DNA from: Talaromyces rugulosus
Taxonomy: Eukaryota; Ascomycota; Eurotiomycetes; Eurotiales; Trichocomaceae
DNA: 64,000 nt
Direction of reading: 5' to 3'
NCBI RefSeq assembly: GCF_013368755.1
Contig: NC_049564.1
Span: 3,108,001 to 3,172,000 of the forward strand
The notes below the pieces were generated by a model, which saw only the letters and a list, made by a program, of their open reading frames with translations, was not told the DNA's origin and did no database searches. This document shows, in pieces, positions 1 to 10,771 of this stretch; the first letter of the stretch is position 1, and the number at the start of each line of letters is the position of its first letter. A program made the position numbers and the translations under genes.

Positions 1-20
1 ATACCCAGCTCTCCGAACTA

Positions 21-44
21 AACACACACACACACACACAAAAC
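21..44. repeat. (CA)n microsatellite in 5' leader
   Basis: An uninterrupted run of about ten CA units lies directly before the first start codon of the window. It is part of the leader of the gene that starts at 45. I see no other element in the 44 bases at the left edge. Confidence 0.9.
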
Positions 45-954
45 ATGTACATTCCCGGACACCTTGCTCTGGCAGCACATCTTGTCACTACGTCACTGCT
101 CTACGCCCAGCCTGCAGCGGCCAACGTCGAAAAGACCATCTTTATAGCGCCACGCCTTGAACCGGTGCCAGCTGAGAGCCCAGTCATTGATGACCTAGGT
201 CTCCAGCGACTATCTCCGGAAGAGTTCAAGTTGAGGACGAACTTGAATGCATCGTTTCCGACGCAACAGCTACCAGACGGAACTGAATCATGGTTCTTCC
301 TGGAAGATTTAAACCCGGGGCAGCGATATGAAGTGCGAGTCTGTTGGCTTGCAACAGTGAGTTTTCTTTTTCCCTTGTGGTGTTTTCCTCACCCAGGCAG
401 CTAAACCTTTCCTAAAGCAACCGACGGCTTTCACCCTCGACACATATTCGCTTGGCGAAGCCATGTCCAGCCCGGCAATCCTCTCATCACTGGCCAAGTA
501 TTCAGAAACACTCCTTGCCAGCGCACCGTCCAAATCTTCGGTGAAAGCATCCAACGACAAGGACTACCTATACCCGCCCAAGTCCCGTCGCCAACCAAAT
601 TCACCTCGTGTTAAACTCGATCCGCGTAATACGAAAGATCTACTACGCGATGCCCTAACATCAATATCTGAAGTTGAATCAGTCTTGTTTCTCCGCATAC
701 TCGCCGCGGCCGATTATTATACGGCCAATTCAACGCTGATGGAGAGCGTGCAGCCTGTCAAGGCGGATATCATTCTAGATCCGTTCCTTCTGAACGTCTT
801 CCCGCGGTCGTTGGTGCCCACTGTCATTTATGCGTTGCCTGTTGCTGTACTGGTATACTTTATTGGCGCATACATTGCTAAAACGCTATCAATAGCTATT
901 ACAACGGCTGGGGACGACAGTTCCAACAAAAAGGAAGTCAAGAAAGATCAATGA
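45..954 (+). CDS. ER lumenal/membrane protein, probable Pga1-type GPI-mannosyltransferase II co-activator
   Basis: Two exons, 45-356 and 418-954, give 282 residues. The 61-bp intron (donor gtgagt, acceptor aaag, branch ctaaac at 401) joins ...CWLAT to QPTAFTL in frame. Residues 1-26 look like a signal peptide ending in an Ala-rich cleavage region. A lumenal domain follows with the line LNPGQRYEVRVCW. Near the C terminus there is one membrane span (about 245-265) followed by a short lysine-rich tail. This layout (signal peptide, small lumenal domain, single C-terminal span) is that of yeast Pga1, the partner of Gpi18 in adding the second mannose to GPI anchors. The family name is inferred from layout and the YEVRVCW-like motif, not from a search. 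An alternative acceptor at 396 would add seven residues. The gene converges on RPC82 downstream. Confidence 0.55.
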
Positions 955-1362
955 ATTTTTGGAACCAAATTTTCTTACTGGTTTATCACTAAAATTTCGG
1001 GCTAATGACGACTGCGCAATGTATATTTAGAATTCTCTTCAAATAATCTCTTCTTGTATTAGCAAATTGGCAAATTCAATCATCATTAAAATTCCATGTT
1101 ATTTTGCGTTTCGACCTAATCATCACCCTCATAAAGCCAAAAAGAAGAACCAGCTATAAATACATATCTTAGCAGGTACACAAAACGCTTTTGTGGTTTT
1201 GTTTTGTTTTCCCCCTGGGGAGTGACCCTGATCGCACACAACACACAACCACGCTATGCATTTGTTCTTTACACATGATAAAATCAAGTCCCTTGACGCC
1301 AAACAAAGATTTTACTCGGTAGCCATTGACTTGATGATAAAAGACACCCTGATTGATTTATC
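955..1362. other. Intergenic, convergent 3' ends
   Basis: AT-rich spacer between two convergent genes. It should hold both 3' untranslated regions and poly(A) sites. I see no gene or repeat in it. Confidence 0.6.
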
Positions 1363-3589
1363 TTAGAAATCTCTCAGGACGGCAACAATATCATCAAGCC
1401 GGGCAATCTCCCCAAGCATCAAAGCTTCCTTATCCCGCCACTGTCGCAGCTTTTGTAATTCGCCCTCATTCAGGTATTCTTCTTCTTTGCCTTTGACATC
1501 GGTGCGTTCGGTTTTGTCGAGAAAGTCCTTTACCACATTTCGCTCAAACTGAAGACGCTGGAAGCATCGTGACATCGCCTTGTATGTGTCATGAAGAAGG
1601 TTACGACCTACCCGATCAGGGTCAAAGCACCATAGAAAGACGGTCCTATGTGGCACTCGCTGCGAGTCGCGGGGGATTTCTTGCAGATCAACAAAGCCAG
1701 TTTCCTGCATGAGCGCAAGAACCTGGCGCAGATCCTTTTGTGAAACAAGACTGATCTCTTGTAATCTTTTTTCATCCAATTTTCCTTTTTCCAACAGAAT
1801 CCGTATCAGTCTAAGGGCAATGCGACCAAACCGATTTCCCACAATGCGCTCAATCTCGAGGTGACGGAGCTGACGAGCAACACGGCGAAATTCAACCGTC
1901 CATTCCGGGATAGTTCCATTGGTTCGCTTATATGCAAGACTGTGTGGGGGCTGTTGTAAAACGCTGAGATGCTGATCCAGATCGTAAGCCCTGGTGGTTT
2001 CTGTTATGCCGTTTTCACCTTCTTCAAACTCTTCATTCTCATCGCCATTCACCATAGCATTGGCCTTGTTCTTCTTGCCTCTTGTTTGCGGGTTGTCTCT
2101 TGGTCCGAGAGAGCCAACGAGATCGATACTGGTACTGATCTCATTTGCAAGTCTATGAAGACTAAATCCCACGGCCCTTGTGTCGTTTTCTTCGCCTTCT
2201 CTTGGGAGTTCCAAACTCCCTCGCAGAGCAATCTCAGAGCTTTCTCGGCAACGGGGAGTCTGGTATTCAATGAGACGTAAAAGGTTCTCAAACACTTTCA
2301 CAGTAACAGGAGATGCTTCTTCGGCCGCCATCTCAGCCAGTCGGCGGTTCCTCAGAACGACATCCATCTTCTCGTAATTGACTTTAAGCACAATACTTTC
2401 CTGCAGTTCATTTAGTAATATGACAGATTGAAAAATTCTAGATGACTTACATCCATTGGTTCGTCATCGTCATCATCATAGTCCTCCTCGTCTTCGGGTT
2501 CTTCCTCTGGTCCGTCAGAAGAATCCACCCGACGTCTTTTGTTGGAACCTTCAGAAATGCCATTGGTTTGGGGTCTCTTGATTCCTTTTGGAATGCCGTG
2601 GACTAAAAGGACGCCGCCTATGCTATTGTCCGTTCGTTCAAGGAGGACTTGCTCCCTTCTGCCCTTTAATAATTCTGCCGCGGCTTTGCCTTTTACGTCT
2701 GAATTTTTCACGGCCTGCTGGGCTATTCGTTCTGCATCCAAGATGTGGTCTGCCAGGCTCTGGAAATGACTTTCTCGCATACGGCAGATATAGCCATGTC
2801 CAGCTAAGGATTTCAAAGTTGCGTGTAAGCGGCCGTTGTGCGTGTCATGGTCTCCATTGACATTTGCACCATCAGTAGAGGGCGGCAGTTCGTCGTCGTT
2901 ATTTTCGCCGTTCTCCAGCAAGCCATTCTCTTCCAAACCGTTCTCTTCCAAACCGTTCTCTTCCAAACCGTTCTCTCCCAACCCGTTCTCTTCCAAACCG
3001 TTCTCCTCTAGACCATTCTCCTCCAAGTGGTTTGCGCCGTTGCCATTCGTCGAGGGTTTATGCACCGTGTCGATTCGAAGTTCTGGCAGAGCCTCCAAAT
3101 AGCCGACTTGCGCATGCCCGCAGTACATAATTGTAGACATGACCTTGGCAGCATATTCCCCCAGTCTCTGCTCCACCACTTTGAGTATCTTCCCTGATCG
3201 TATCAGATAATAAGCGGCGTGCATGTTGGCTTCGTAATACGTGGCTCCATCATCGTTGGACAAGTAGTGGTATAGCAAATGCATCTGGACCATTGCTGTG
3301 ACAGCATGCAAAGTTTGCTTGTGGGGAAGCTTCGCATATGCTCGAAGTTGTGGAAGCGTAAGGCGCCCATACTGCACCAGTTTCAAAAAAATACGCTGCC
3401 AATGCCGTTAGAACACGGTTTGAGAGAAACAAGACCAGAGAAAGCTGCGTCGAACAAGTCGTACGTACCCCAAATAGGTCCCCAAACTGGTCCTCAACCA
3501 GGAGCGTGCACAGCTCAGCGGCATACTAAGAGTCATTAGTTGGCTGGAGTAAGCTCGAACAAAGTGCAGGCGTTGCATACTTGGGACAT
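1363..3589 (-). CDS. RPC82: DNA-directed RNA polymerase III subunit Rpc82 (RPC3)
   Basis: Four exons on the minus strand: 3589-3581, 3525-3469, 3395-2451 and 2400-1363, giving 682 residues. The first coding exon is only 9 nt (Met-Ser-Gln) and joins to YAAELCTLLVEDQFGD. The N-terminal part is the winged-helix domain typical of RPC82, a TFIIE-alpha-like subunit that helps open Pol III promoters as part of the Rpc82/Rpc34/Rpc31 trimer. The middle and C-terminal parts carry the Rpc82 core, and a leucine-rich coiled coil ends the protein at LDDIVAVLRDF, as in the family. An acidic, low-complexity linker lies between the winged helices and includes a run of NGLEE pentapeptides not expected in the family. 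The gene shares a divergent promoter with QCR2. Confidence 0.93.
2926..3030 (-). repeat. 15-bp coding minisatellite (NGLEE repeats)
   Basis: About seven head-to-tail copies of a 15-bp unit (plus strand ttctcttccaaaccg) keep the RPC82 frame and encode Asn-Gly-Leu-Glu-Glu. Three copies are identical; outer copies differ by one to three bases, including one Glu-to-Gly change. It lies in the acidic linker of Rpc82. Confidence 0.85.
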
Positions 3590-3786
3590 TTCTGTACTTC
3601 TAGAGAAAGGCCAACTTCTCTAGAAGGTTCCGAGAGGTCACCGATGCGATATCATGAGCAGAGTGTTGACTGACGGTTCTTCTTGAGGGCGCAAGTCTGG
3701 TATTTTTACTTTTTTAGCACTAGCCCAGGACGGTCCCGCAGCTGCAAAATCGCGACCGCCCGCGCCAAGGTTGCACCGGCGGTAGT

Positions 3787-3844
3787 CACGTGCCGTCACG
3801 TGACGGCGCAGCTCCTCTTGATCCGATTCCGCCCGCAGGCCAAT
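3787..3844. promoter_or_regulatory. Two CACGTG boxes and a CCAAT box in the RPC82-QCR2 divergent promoter
   Basis: CACGTG occurs at 3787-3792 and again at 3797-3802, the second inside TCACGTGA. CCAATCA starts at 3840. CACGTG is the core of Cbf1/bHLH sites and CCAAT is the HAP-complex core; both factor classes control respiratory-chain genes, including QCR genes in yeast. They lie 175-235 bp upstream of the QCR2 start and 200-255 bp upstream of RPC82. Function here is inferred. Confidence 0.5.
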
Positions 3845-4018
3845 CAGGGCGCGGCTAATGGCGTGCAAGCCAGGTCGGCTCGGATCTTGAAGCTTTTCAA
3901 ACGTCGGTCCAGCAGACCTCAACAGCAGCTTGCCGAACTCCCGCCACCCCAGGGTCGCTCAATTGCTCCCCATCTGCCGACCATTTTCTTCTCCTCTTCT
4001 ACGATAACCCGTCCGATC

Positions 4019-5584
4019 ATGTTGTCGAGGTCTGCTTTCGCCCGGTCAGCGCAGCGTGCGCTCCGGACCCAACGTCGAGCCTTCGCTTCCGCCGAGAGCC
4101 CCAGCCTTCAGTACGAGACCACCGAGGCTGCTGGTGTCAAATTGGCCAACAGAGATGTCGGAGGCCCTACTACGACACTGGCGCTGGTCGCAAAGGCTGG
4201 CCCTCGCTACCAGCCATTCCCTGGCTACACCGATGCTCTCGAGTCGTTCGCTTTCAAGGTACGCTATCCCAATCGTCTCTTCTATCGATCCTATATGCAA
4301 CCAGATTTCTAATTGGTAATTGCTTTACCTGCAGAGCACCTTGAAGCGCTCGGGCTTGCGTATCACCCGTGAGGCAGAACTCTTGGGTAGCGAGATCACA
4401 GCCAAACACACCCGCGAAAACGTTGTTCTTCAAGCCAAGTTTTTGTCGGAAGATCTCCCATACTTTACCGAATTGCTCGCAGAGGTTTCTTCTCAGACAA
4501 AATACTCTCGTAAGCATGGCCGTGTTGTTTCTTCGAATCGAATAATTTCAGATCTAACATCAGCACACAGCATATGAGTGGAACGAGCTGGTCCTTCCCA
4601 ACATCAAGCTCCGCCAACAGGTCATTTTGGAGAAGGCAGAGAACTTGGCTTTGAACTCGGCTCACGCAACTGCTTTCCACCGCGGTCTTGGTGAGAGCCT
4701 TTTCGCCACCTCTTCCACCCCAGTAGAGTCGTACGTCAGCAGCGAGGGTCTTACCGAATTCGCCCAAAGCGCCTATGCCAAACCCAACATTGCTCTCGTT
4801 TCCGTCGGCCCCAACTCCGCTGATGTGTCCAAGTGGGTGAGCCAATTCTTTGGCCAGCAAACCTCTTCCACATCTTCCGGTCAGTTCAAGGTCAAGGAGA
4901 GCGTGGCCAGCAAGTTCTACGGTGGTGAGCAGCGCACTGCAAGCCAGGCTGGAAACGCCATTGTTCTCAGCTTCCCCGGATCTGCCCAGTTCGGTACTTC
5001 GGGATACAAGCCTGAGGTTGCTGTTCTGGCTGCTCTGCTGGGAGGCGAGTCGTCGATCAAGTGGACTCCTGGCTTCTCCCTCATTGGCAAGGCTACCGAG
5101 GGCCACCGCGTCAAGGTTTCTACCAAGAATTACGGCTACTCCGATGCCGGTCTCTTCACCATTTCCGTCTCTGGCAAGGCCGACTCGGTCGCCGCTGTCT
5201 CCAAGGGTGCTGTCGATGCTCTCAAGAAGGTGGCCGCCGGTGAGGTCGCCGCTGAGGAAGTCAAGAAGGCTATTGCGCTGGCCAAGTTCCGCGCGCTCGA
5301 GGCCGCCCAGGTCCTTGAGACCGGCGTTGAGCTGACCGGCTCAGCTTTGATCAACGGCACCAAGCCCTTGCAGATCTCCGAGGTTGCCTCGAGCTTTGAA
5401 AAGGTCTCTGCTCAGCAGGTTCAGCAGGTAAGCAAACTCCCCCCATCTTTCGATTGACATACGATAAACTAACAAACAATTCTTCCAGCTTGCCAAATCC
5501 TTTGTTTCCGGCAAGGCTTCCGTCGCCGTCGTCGGAGACCTCTTCAAGCTCCCCTTTGCTGAAGACCTTGGCCTGACTGTCTAA
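4019..5584 (+). CDS. QCR2: Cytochrome bc1 complex core protein 2
   Basis: Four exons, 4019-4258, 4335-4509, 4571-5427 and 5489-5584, give 455 residues. The N terminus (MLSRSAFARSAQRALRTQRR) is a basic, Ser/Ala/Arg-rich mitochondrial presequence. The rest is an M16 peptidase fold. The zinc site HxxEH of active processing peptidases is replaced by YTDALES, as expected for core protein 2, which is structural. The protein is part of respiratory complex III on the matrix side of the inner membrane. The last exon encodes LAKSFVSGKASVAVVGDL and ends LGLTV. Length and sequence fit fungal Qcr2 closely. It is divergent from RPC82 and convergent with the transcription factor gene. Confidence 0.95.
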
Positions 5585-5997
5585 AAGAGTTTATACAAGA
5601 AGCCAAAAAATAATCTAGACGGGGTTTGTTTTTGTATGGGTTGGTTAAAAAGAGAAGAAAGCTCTTTTTCTTCTCCTTGTAAAGTGCATCATCATCATTT
5701 CCCCCAATTTTCTATTTATCCAAACCCCAAACTCATACAACCACCCCCCTGTTTTACAGCTCCCCCTATTCAAATGTTGCAACCAATCAGTTGACAGATA
5801 TATCTCCTTTGTGTGTTGTCTGTATTTGTATCGTATTTTCGAATCTAGCAAATTCTTTAGACAAGTATCGATATCGATGTTTATGTTTATGTTTTATTAT
5901 AATGTTGATCTGTTGATCGTACAATTAGCTTTGGTATACGTGCACAGTAGTAGACCGTCTGCATGAGTTTCATTATATATATACATGTATTGACGTA
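5585..5997. other. Intergenic, convergent 3' ends
   Basis: AT-rich spacer with alternating pyrimidine and purine tracts. It holds the 3' ends of QCR2 and the transcription factor gene. No gene is seen. Confidence 0.6.
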
Positions 5998-8063
5998 TCA
6001 TGACCACTCCTCAGGCACTTCAAAGGTCGAAAACATGTCCAAATTAAACATGCTATCAAAAACAGACAAATCCATATTCTCTAAATCGAGCTCATTAGGG
6101 CCAAACTCATGGGGTATCCTTTCAGAGACTGACCGGTCATCAGACTCGGTAGTAGATATCAATGACTCTTGTGCAGCGTTGGTAGCTGCAGTGTTTGTTC
6201 TCGTTTCATGACTAGGATGCAATCCAAACACTGATGGATCCGTGGCAGTGGCAGCCGATGGCTCATCAGTTTGTAGAGAAGTAGATATTTGCTGGCTCTG
6301 CCTATCCATTTTATGGATACTCTGCTCTGCCATATTGGCCAATGCGGTAACAGAGCCAAATTTACTTCCCAAACGATGGAGAAGCTTTGAGTTGGCTAGC
6401 AGCTGTTTCTTTGCTCGCTCTCGCAACATGGAAGAGCGACTAGTGCGCAGGTCTCGATACGCGACACGCAGTGAAAGGGAAATGGCGTATGGAATGATAG
6501 GCAGGTTGCTCAGGAACGTTTCCAGCCCTTCGGACACGATTGATGTAGCCTTGATCGCAGAGAGGCTTTGGCGGAGGGAAGCTGCAGAGGCTGTAGCGGG
6601 CTCGTGCAGGGATTTTACACGGCAGGCTAGCATTGCCACTGAGTGGTAGAGGACCTCTGCGGTGCCTATCGTCATGGTTAGCCAGGATTTGACAAGCAGG
6701 GAGTGTTTTTGGATTACCTAGAAAACGGCTGTTGACATGAGCAGCATTTGTCTTGTCGATCAGATCCTCAAACAAAGGGAAATCGGTTTCTGGAAAAGTT
6801 GAAGTCTCGGTGTGGTGTGGCCGATAGAGCCCTATGACCCTGTCTAGCAACACTACTATCCAAAGCAATAGCTGAAAAGGCGGCTGCTGGACCATAACAG
6901 CATCTGTCACGTTCCTTCCAATATCCCTCTCGTGCATCATGACCGGTCGTCCCTGCGTTGCAGCATTTAGCTTATCCAACGCCCACACACAGCAGAACAG
7001 TCGACATCGAGCTTCTTCGCTCTGGCCCTCGTCGTCGTGACTTTTGCCGCCCTGGTTCTCCAGGTGCAGTCCGGCGGTATGGCTGTAACCAATTGCACTT
7101 GCTGATAATTCTGTTGATAAGTCGCGGTCCTTTGCATATTGCGTAAACAGGGCTACAAGGGACAGCGCTTGCACAAGCACTATCTTATCCTTCACCAGTC
7201 CCAAGCTGAGTAAAAGACGGAGGGAGAATATCATATCCCTAATGAGCCCCTCTCGCGACGAGTAATAATGTTTGCTTCTTCGCGGCTTCAGATAATCTTT
7301 GGCCCGCGGGTTCACACTGGCTGCGATGCATACAGCCAGTCGTAGGAGACTGCATTCGGGGCTTGTAACCGGCATAGCCTCCATAGCGTGTCGGTCAATC
7401 ACTGGAAATATAGGATGTATTTCGTCGAGATAAATCGTATACAGAGCCTGAAACCCGGCTTCTTCAGGCAAATGCTGCAAGGTGAGTTCCTCCCAACGGA
7501 GCTCCCTCGCTCCAACCATGGCCGCAGCAGGCATTGAATTCTTTCGAGTCAACTCCGGCGCGGTGCCAGTCCTCGACTGCTCTGTTGCTGCTGCGGGCTG
7601 GCGTGAAATCCATACTCCTATGTTATCCGTCTGTGCCGATGTGGGCGTCGGACTGATTGCTGCGAGAAAGGCGGATTCGGGATTGAGATGGCCGACGAAG
7701 CGGGCTTCTCCATCGCTTTCGCCGTCGTTATCGTCGTCGCCATTCTCTTCATCGGTTTGAGCATCTATAGTATTATTGGAAATATGGCTATCCTCATCGC
7801 CAGCAACAGGGTTACTAGAAGAAAGATACCGCGCTCTCTTGCGAACCTGCCGCTCTTCATGTGGCGAGTCGTCTATGCGACTGTTTCCACGAGCAAAATT
7901 ATCATGATGGCAACGTTTCTAAATATGTATGTCACATTAGATGTAACACGTATGCATGCAGTGTTAGACTACTTACCTTGCGTTTCCGGCATGCGGTGCA
8001 TGCACGTAGAACATGCCGCCCGTCCGTCTGCGCTTGCGATTGATACGGCACGAATCTAATCAT
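5998..8063 (-). CDS. Fungal-specific transcription factor with incomplete Zn-cluster
   Basis: Three exons, 8063-7977, 7918-6718 and 6665-5998, give 651 residues. Residues 21-33 read ACTACRKRK-KRC (spliced across intron 1), matching the first half of a Zn(II)2Cys6 binuclear cluster. The second Cys triplet is absent: no cysteine follows for over 100 residues, where a basic and then acidic linker is found. The central part is the fungal transcription factor homology domain, with lines such as LYTIYLDEIHPIFPVIDRH, WALDKLNAATQGRPV and a membrane-like helix around LLWIVVLLDRVIGLYR. The C terminus is acidic and could activate transcription. Target genes are unknown. A missed upstream exon would not restore the cluster, because the missing cysteines belong downstream. 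Family call is firm; specific role is not. Confidence 0.8.
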
Positions 8064-8555
8064 GCTGTCCTTTTTTTTTCTTCGAGGAGCATGTGATCTA
8101 CAATATTGCGCGTGCAGTGAACAGCAAGATGTATCATTTCTTGTTGAATATGAATTCGAGCAGGAACCAACCTACGTAACTGTAGATGGGCATGCCGGTG
8201 GGGCTTTCCGATGTGGAAGTGGAACCCATGGATTTCGGTGCCAACACATATTCTTTGTAAAAGCATATGCATTTATTCTGTTTATCTTCCAAGGAGATGT
8301 ATACATGCAATCTTCAATGTTATAGCCAATGGGGGAAAAGTCCATAATGTTCACTTTATTCTCCAGAAAAGGAATACAATCCAAGCTCATGCCCAGTTCT
8401 ACACAATAAAAAGTCTATATATTCCGTTCAAAGGTACTAACAAATAATCTCTAACCACCTCTTTAACCACCAAGTGTCTGTCCCCATTCATGATATGAGA
8501 ACAAAAACCCGCCCTCCAGATGTAATGCCAGGGCGAGGGGTATTTCAAACCCTCT
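8064..8555. other. Intergenic: transcription factor promoter and YHM2 3' end
   Basis: Both neighbours are on the minus strand. A poly-T run with a following TCTTCGAGG lies just outside the transcription factor start. No further gene or repeat is supported. Confidence 0.5.
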
Positions 8556-9841
8556 TTAGTGCTTTGCGGAGACCTTGTCGCCAGTGAGCTTTTCTACAGC
8601 ATCCTTGGCCCTGTTCACGTTTCGTTAGTATTGATCAATGTTCGAGGGAGGTTAAGAGCTTACAAGTCACCCAGAGCCACCATGCATACAGTCTGCCACA
8701 TTCCCAGGCCAATACGAGGAGCGACTCCGCGGTACAGACCCTTGATTCCGTTGTTCTGGTAGATGTACCTGAAAGTCTTGCCGACAGTCAAGTTCTTGGG
8801 GCGGTTAGGGTCTTCGGTCTTGCTCTGCATCTCGATACGGATGACCTCGATGGGCTGGTTCCAAGCGGACAGACCACCACCCAGTCCCGAGGCGACGATC
8901 TTCTCGGCGGCGGTCAGCTTCTGGCCGTCGTCCTTGTTGGACATTTTGCGAATGCCGATCTCGATCAATCGAGAAAGACCGAAACGAGAACCCCAGTTGG
9001 TTGTTTGACGGATGGCGACCGCATTAACACCCTTGTTGATACCACGGATTCCTTCTTTGCGGTAGATGTCCATGAATGTTTCCCAGGTGCCCGGGGGCTT
9101 GACGCCAGTAGCGGACAGCTTGTGACGGGTGATCTCGACCGTCTTCATGCATGTACAGAAACCGACGGTTGCGTAAGCCTGTGCAACACCACCGGCCATA
9201 CCACCAACAATACCAGCACCAAAGTCGGACGCGCCGTAGGTTTTGGTGTAGAACTCGGCCTCGGAGGCCACGAAAAGCAGCACGGCGCCCTTGGTGGAAG
9301 CCTCAATCCAGGCCCAGGGAATGAGACCTTGGTAGTCTAAAAGAGAGAAAAAAAATCCAGTTAGTTTGTCCAACCAAGCAAAGTCCTCAGTAGGAATTAG
9401 TCTTACAGCCGAAAATGCCACCGCGCCCCCAAATCCGTCTCATGGCCCCGGCGAAAGAATCGGCACGATTGGCAGCCATGGTGGTCTTGGTCACTTCCAG
9501 CGGCTATAGAAAACAGTTTAGTAATTATGCTGCAATTGGTATTATCACGAGTTGCGATTGTGGATGCGCACCTGTCCCAACGTTGTGACTCTAGATCTTT
9601 TATCAGCATTCGTCCATGAAAAAATGCGATTGGAACGCAGAATATATATTGTGGCAGGACTACTACTTACTCGAACATGTTCAATCCCGCGCCAACTGTT
9701 GTGGTTCATCTGTTAGACTCCAGCTGCACAAAATTGTACCTCCTCCGCCATCACTTTTTTTTTCTTTGACTCGGACTCACGTAGCAGATTGCTAAACTTG
9801 ACCGGCTTCTTCTCGATCGGCTTAGCGGCAGTGTCGGACAT
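8556..9841 (-). CDS. YHM2: Mitochondrial citrate/2-oxoglutarate carrier
   Basis: Six exons, 9841-9781, 9695-9671, 9590-9572, 9503-9407, 9336-8664 and 8610-8556, give 309 residues, close to yeast Yhm2 (314). The small 25-nt and 19-nt exons are needed to read LLLGAGLNMFEVTTLGQ. Typical Yhm2 lines are visible: YYQGLIPWAWIEASTKGAVL, GFCTCMKTVEITRHK, NKGVNAVAIRQ, and GGLSAWNQPIEVIRIEMQSK. The protein is a mitochondrial carrier of the inner membrane. Yeast Yhm2 exchanges citrate for oxoglutarate and feeds cytosolic NADPH; it also binds mitochondrial DNA. The next gene on the same strand is citrate synthase, whose product this carrier exports. The C terminus ends SAKH. Confidence 0.93.
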
Positions 9842-10771
9842 CTTTGATGGTTGGGAACGCTGAAAGGGGCCCTGACCAAGGGATATCGGGGGCTTCGTCG
9901 CCTACGGAAGTGAAGAAGAGATGGGAAGGAAGAAAAGTCGGGCAATGGGGAACGAAGGTTCAAAGCGATTGCAGAGATGAATAGCGAAGAGGGGAGAGTG
10001 CGACAAGCGACAGACTGACAGGTGAGGGAGAAAGTAAGAGTGAGAGTGAGAGCGAACGGGGAGAGGAAGCAAGCTGTATCACAAGGGAAACCTTGCAGTC
10101 GCCGGGCTAGCGACCAGTAACCGCGGCGACTAGTTAACTTCAATTACCGAGCACTGTTAATTGGGCATTTTCCGAACTACAGAACACAATAATTGTCTAT
10201 TTAGTTACTGTTTAGTATGCTTGACTGCTAAACTGATTACTCCATGATTATTGTAGCATTCGCCATCCCTGTGCTACTTGCATTGCTCATTCCCCGGTGA
10301 GTTTCTTCGGCCAGCGTCGATAATCCCCGGGAAAAAACGGGCTGTCCCTGACTCCCCAACGGATTAGTGTTGAGATACATTTTTTGGTCGCTAGTTTTGT
10401 TTTGTTTTGTTTTTTGGGGTTTATGATTGCTTTTTTTTTCTTTTTTTTAATGGTCGCACCACAGGTGGGTATTGGTCCAAGCTGCGATTCTGGCCAAGAA
10501 TAGCCAAATTGAATGCCATATTATTGAATTCAACCCCCGAAATAAATAAGAATTCCATGTACGACGCAATAATAATAATCGATGATAATGATTCCATACA
10601 GTGCTAGACCCTGTTCATTCTCATCAAGACGTACATAATAATTGAACTAGATCCATATCCATCCCGGTCTAACTAATACCATATTAAACAAAATTGTACA
10701 CTGGCCACCCAAGGCCATTTCTATACGTGTTGAATATTCCTGTTCAAAAGCGAGTCTCTCGGGACAGAAAT
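9842..10771. other. Intergenic: YHM2 leader/promoter and citA 3' region
   Basis: From about 9900 to 10080 the plus strand is purine-rich (GAG/GGAA runs), meaning a long pyrimidine-rich leader on the YHM2 strand. T-rich homopolymer and TTTTG repeats lie at 10379-10450. An AT-rich stretch before 10771 probably holds the citA 3' untranslated region. No gene is seen. Confidence 0.5.

Noticed and set aside
2836..3102. Plus-strand frame of SSKPF repeats
   Set aside because: Antisense reading of the RPC82 NGLEE minisatellite.
4465..5106. 213-codon minus-strand frame opposite QCR2
   Set aside because: Antisense of a confirmed QCR2 exon; no conserved features.
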